From Polluticaenibacter yanchengensis (GTDB lineage: Bacteria > Bacteroidota > Bacteroidia > Chitinophagales > Chitinophagaceae): a DNA stretch of 64,000 bases. Numbering within the stretch: position 1 is the stretch's first letter; each line of letters opens with the position of its first letter. The DNA lies in the NCBI GenBank assembly GCA_027854065.1, contig JAQGEF010000016.1:30974-94973 (forward strand). The letters are read 5' to 3'. Made by a program: the position numbers and the translations under genes. The notes under the pieces were generated by a model. That model made no database searches and was not told the DNA's origin. It saw only the letters and a program-made list of their open reading frames with translations. Positions 61,221 to 64,000 of this stretch are shown here, in pieces.

Positions 61221-62837
61221 ATGAAGAAAAAACTATTAACGATTGCAGGTTTTATTTCTTGTATGGGCATGCAGGCCCAAACCGTAAGTAAAGTATGGGT
61301 AGCCGATAACGGCAACGGTACTTACAAAAATCCAATATTACATATAGACTATAGCGACCCCGATGTATGCAAGGCAGGAGATGCTTACTATATGACAGCA
61401 AGTTCATTTAATAATGCACCCGGACTACCCATTTTAAAATCTACAGATCTCGTTAATTGGGAGTTGATCGGCTATGCATTAAATAAGCAGGTACCCGTAG
61501 CACATTTTCAGAAAGTGCAGCATGGTCAGGGAGTATGGGCGCCATCTATCAGGTATTATAAAAATGAATTTTATATTTATTATCCCGATCCCGATTTCGG
61601 TATTTACATGATCAAAGCCAAAGATGCGGCAGGCCCGTGGAGCGAACCACTGTTGGTAGATGCCGGTAAAGGCTTAATCGATCCCTGTCCGTTATGGGAC
61701 GATGATGGCAGGGTATACCTGACCTACGCATTTGCAGGAAGCCGTGCAGGTATAAAAAGTGTATTAGCCGTAAAAGAACTAAATGCCGCCGGCACTAAAG
61801 TCATAAATGATGGCAGCATTGTTTACGACGGGCACGAAAAAGATAAAACAGTAGAAGGTCCCAAATTTTATAAACACAATGGTTACTATTACATCTTTGC
61901 TCCCGCAGGAGGAGTAACCGAAGGCTGGCAGATAGTCCTTCGGTCAAAAAATGTATACGGCCCATACGAAAGAAAAGTAGTCATGCACCAGGGAAAATCA
62001 CCCGTCAACGGCCCGCACCAGGGCGGTTGGGTAAGAACTAACTCCGGTGAAGACTGGTTCTTCCACTTCCAGGATAAAGACGCTTATGGCCGCATCGTTC
62101 ATTTACAACCAATGACATGGAAAGACAACTGGCCCGTTATCGGCATCGATGCAGACGGGGACGGCATTGGCGATCCCGTACTCGTACATAAGAAACCAAC
62201 AGGCGTAAAAGCAAGCAAAATAATGACGCCTCCCGACTCTGACGAGTTTAATAACGGCTTTGGTCCCCAATGGCAATGGCAGGCAAATCCAAGACCATTC
62301 TGGAGTTTTGCAAGGCAGGATAGCGGTTATTTAAGATTGTATCATTTAAGTGTAGCAGACTCTATCGATAATTCATTCGATATTCCAAACATGTTAACGC
62401 AGAAAATACCTGCCGAAACATTTACCGCCACCATAAAACTAAAGTTCAGGCCCAACCTGGTATCAGAAAAATTTGGGTTTGGTATTTTTGGACTCGATTA
62501 TGCCTATATAGGACTGTTTAAAAAGCCCAACGGCACCGTACAGATAGGCTATTATACCTGCAAAAAAGCAGACAGAGGCGGCGTAGAAAACGAACAGGTA
62601 ATAGAGCCACTCACAGGCGAAGATTTTTACATAAGAGTAAAAGTAGATAAAGGCGGTGTATGTACCTTCAGTTATTGTACCGATGGCAAAAACTTCGATC
62701 CCATGCCCGTGACATTCACAGCAAAACCAGGCAAATGGGTAGGTGCAAAATTAGGCATGTTCGGTACCGCATTTGTCAATAAAAATGACGCAGGATTTAC
62801 AGATATTGATTGGGTCAGGTTTGAGCCCCTGCAATAA
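61221..62837 (+). CDS. Glycoside hydrolase family 43 protein
   Basis: An exported 538-residue glycosidase with a signal peptide (MKKKLLTIAGFISCMGMQAQ). The five-bladed propeller begins with NPILHIDYSDPDVCKAGDAYYMTAS (catalytic base Asp near 46), then the second Asp in GLIDPCPLWDDDGR, and the acid Glu in TVEGPKFYKHNGYYY near 214. A C-terminal jelly-roll of about 190 residues (FWSFARQDSGYLRL...) is like that of beta-xylosidase/arabinofuranosidase members. Xylosidase or arabinofuranosidase activity is likely; the subfamily is uncertain. Co-transcribed with the upstream oxidoreductase. Confidence 0.93.
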   Translation: MKKKLLTIAGFISCMGMQAQTVSKVWVADNGNGTYKNPILHIDYSDPDVCKAGDAYYMTASSFNNAPGLPILKSTDLVNWELIGYALNKQVPVAHFQKVQHGQGVWAPSIRYYKNEFYIYYPDPDFGIYMIKAKDAAGPWSEPLLVDAGKGLIDPCPLWDDDGRVYLTYAFAGSRAGIKSVLAVKELNAAGTKVINDGSIVYDGHEKDKTVEGPKFYKHNGYYYIFAPAGGVTEGWQIVLRSKNVYGPYERKVVMHQGKSPVNGPHQGGWVRTNSGEDWFFHFQDKDAYGRIVHLQPMTWKDNWPVIGIDADGDGIGDPVLVHKKPTGVKASKIMTPPDSDEFNNGFGPQWQWQANPRPFWSFARQDSGYLRLYHLSVADSIDNSFDIPNMLTQKIPAETFTATIKLKFRPNLVSEKFGFGIFGLDYAYIGLFKKPNGTVQIGYYTCKKADRGGVENEQVIEPLTGEDFYIRVKVDKGGVCTFSYCTDGKNFDPMPVTFTAKPGKWVGAKLGMFGTAFVNKNDAGFTDIDWVRFEPLQ

Positions 62838-62987
62838 CAATCCATATAATTCACTTCAGAAAATACCGGTTGCTTCAATTGGTATTTTCTTTTTTATTGC
62901 CTATCTTAGATTATCCTAAATTTAATATTTGGAAATCTTTGGAAACATCACAAACTCAATGGTATCTTGCATGCCCGATTTTTAACT

Positions 62988-63677
62988 ATGGGAAATACTG
63001 AAGATACATTTAGACAACAGGGCTTAAGAAAAAAGCTGATTGATGAACTGAGAAAAAAAGGCATTAAGGACGAGCGTGTATTAACTGCAATAATGAATGT
63101 GCCAAGGCATTATTTTTTAGAATCCGCTTTAGAACAATTCGCTTACGATGATCGCGCATTCCCGATAGGAGAAGGGCAAACCATTTCACAGCCTTACACC
63201 GTAGCATTCCAATCAGAATTACTCGATATTAAACGCAACGAAAAAGTATTAGAGATAGGTACCGGCAGTGCTTACCAGGCAGTAGTATTAGCAGAATTGG
63301 GTGCAAGAGTACACACCATCGAAAGACACAAATCACTGTATGAAAAAAGCAGGAATTTTGTAAAAAAATATTTTAAGAACAAATATTTAAGCCTCCAGTT
63401 TTTCCTCGGAGACGGTTTCAAAGGCCTTACAACTTTCGCACCATTCGATAAGATCATTGTAACTGCTGCAGCTCCTGAAATTCCCGAAGCATTAATAAAA
63501 CAATTAAAAGTAGGTGGAAAATTAGTCATCCCCGTGAATGAAGATGGCAACGAAGAAGTACAACGCATGAAGCGCATCACAAAAAAAGAAGACGGCAGCC
63601 TGGAAGTAGAAGAATTTTCACAATTCCAGTTTGTGCCAATGTTAGGCGGAACCAATATGAAAGTAGCCAATAATTAA
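62988..63677 (+). CDS. pcm: Protein-L-isoaspartate O-methyltransferase
   Basis: Repairs isoaspartyl residues in aged proteins using SAM; 229 residues. Family features are VPRHYFLESALEQFAYDDRAFPIGEGQTISQPYTVAFQ in the N-terminal part, the SAM-binding LEIGTGSAYQAVVLAELG near residue 88, FDKIIVTAAAPEIP, and LKVGGKLVIPV. The ATG at 62988 is chosen over a TTG seven codons upstream. Repeat copy I begins 14 bases after the stop. Confidence 0.96.
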   Translation: MGNTEDTFRQQGLRKKLIDELRKKGIKDERVLTAIMNVPRHYFLESALEQFAYDDRAFPIGEGQTISQPYTVAFQSELLDIKRNEKVLEIGTGSAYQAVVLAELGARVHTIERHKSLYEKSRNFVKKYFKNKYLSLQFFLGDGFKGLTTFAPFDKIIVTAAAPEIPEALIKQLKVGGKLVIPVNEDGNEEVQRMKRITKKEDGSLEVEEFSQFQFVPMLGGTNMKVANN

Positions 63678-63691
63678 TAGGATAGTTTTTG

Positions 63692-63794
63692 GGGCTGTTA
63701 TCTGCAGTCTCCCCTTCAGCTTTCGTTCCGGCTACTTTGGGCTCGCTGCGCTCGGTACTCGTACCTCGTACCAGGCCCTCCGTATCCGGCAGCC
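63692..63794 (+). repeat. Structured intergenic repeat, copy I
   Basis: GGGGCT start, 31 nt arm, main stem CCGG-TAC-GGG with CCC-GTA-CCGG, hairpin GGTAC...GTACC, CAGCC end. At 103 bases it is the shortest copy and has one internal hairpin. It lies between the pcm stop and the downstream terminator. Confidence 0.85.
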
Positions 63795-63826
63795 ATTCAC
63801 CATTAGAATATTTATGCAGCATCTAT

Positions 63827-63865
63827 AAAACAGCCTGGCAGTTCATTACAACGCCAGGCTGTTTT
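63827..63865 (+). terminator. Terminator after pcm and repeat I
   Basis: A perfect 13 bp stem AAAACAGCCTGGC/GCCAGGCTGTTTT is followed by a T-rich tail. Confidence 0.88.
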
Positions 63866-63908
63866 ACTTTTTTTATATCACTGTAGTTTTCAAACTACTC
63901 CTGCTCCT

Positions 63909-63929
63909 GTCCCCTCCTGGGAGGCAGGG
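63909..63929. repeat. CCCCTCC-type palindrome fragment
   Basis: TCCCCTCCTGGGAGGCAGGG is a partial arm of the type seen in the rha region. Nothing else is recognisable from here to the end of the window. Confidence 0.5.
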
Positions 63930-64000
63930 CTGTTGTGTTCTTAGGATATTGTATATTTATATTAAAAAAGATGGAATCTTATAATCTATTGTCATATTTA

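Noticed and set aside
6443-63794. The nine structured repeats considered as integron attC sites or group II intron remnants
   Set aside because: They lack the GTTRRRY/RYYYAAC boxes of attC, are not in an array, no integron integrase is present, and no intron domain V sequence or reverse transcriptase was found.

Overview
The window looks like an ordinary chromosomal stretch of a Bacteroidota genome, most likely from the Chitinophagaceae/Chitinophagales (inferred from protein flavour, not computed). The evidence is AT-rich promoters of the TTTG-N19-TAnnTTTG type in front of tRNA genes, a T9SS type A sorting domain, TonB-dependent receptors, and surface lipoproteins. No phage, insertion sequence, integron integrase or CRISPR array was seen. 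Housekeeping genes are spread throughout: atpA (3' part), lolD, mgtE, nadE, a xerC/D recombinase, tyrS, trmD, topoisomerase subunit B, gapA, pgk, lysS, pcm, two tRNA-Arg(ACG) and two tRNA-Glu(TTC).

Layout. 1-4.9 kb: end of atpA, then minus-strand genes (DUF4272 protein, receiver-like protein, LrgB/LrgA pair, LolD ATPase). 5-9.9 kb: mgtE, nadE, xer and a tandem tRNA-Arg pair. 10-15 kb: TonB-dependent receptor, a possible 32-residue membrane peptide, an orphan glycosyltransferase-like protein and a dipeptide epimerase. 15-25 kb: two secreted surface proteins, tyrS-trmD, a DinB/YfiT protein, topoisomerase subunit B, a BON lipoprotein with a LysM partner, and two VOC proteins. 25.4-35.9 kb: a complete L-rhamnose to pyruvate module (RhaT, aldolase/dehydrogenase fusion, RhaI, RhaB, then LutABC). 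36-43 kb: WbqC protein, acetylesterase, pectate-lyase-like protein and GH2 glycosidase. 43-46.3 kb: tRNA-Glu pair, a lipoprotein and an asparagine-synthase-like protein without the glutaminase cysteine. 46.7-49.8 kb: gapA and pgk separated by 0.9 kb of repeats. 49.9-55.6 kb: TonB receptor/DUF4876 lipoprotein/DUF6850-like barrel operon. 55.8-63.7 kb: serine hydrolase, polysaccharide deacetylase, lysS, Gfo/Idh/MocA oxidoreductase, GH43 and pcm.

How the genes fit together. RhaT imports L-rhamnose. RhaI and RhaB make rhamnulose-1-phosphate, and the fusion enzyme cleaves it and oxidises the L-lactaldehyde to lactate. LutABC then oxidises the lactate to pyruvate. The nearby pectate-lyase-like, esterase, GH2 and GH43 enzymes suggest that pectin-type polysaccharide supplies the sugars (inference).

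The most unusual signal is not a protein. Nine copies (A-I) of a roughly 100-170 nt intergenic element, in both orientations, share a GGGGCT start, a 29-32 nt arm of nearly fixed length but variable sequence, a long stem, one or two internal hairpins and a CAGCC end. The stem and hairpins are preserved by paired base changes between copies, so the fold rather than the sequence is being kept. Several copies sit directly behind transcription terminators. Three further repeat classes (CCCCTCC-palindrome pairs, GTCATTTTGA-bounded units, CCCTGA palindromes) crowd the same gaps, above all between rhaT and rhaB and between gapA and pgk.
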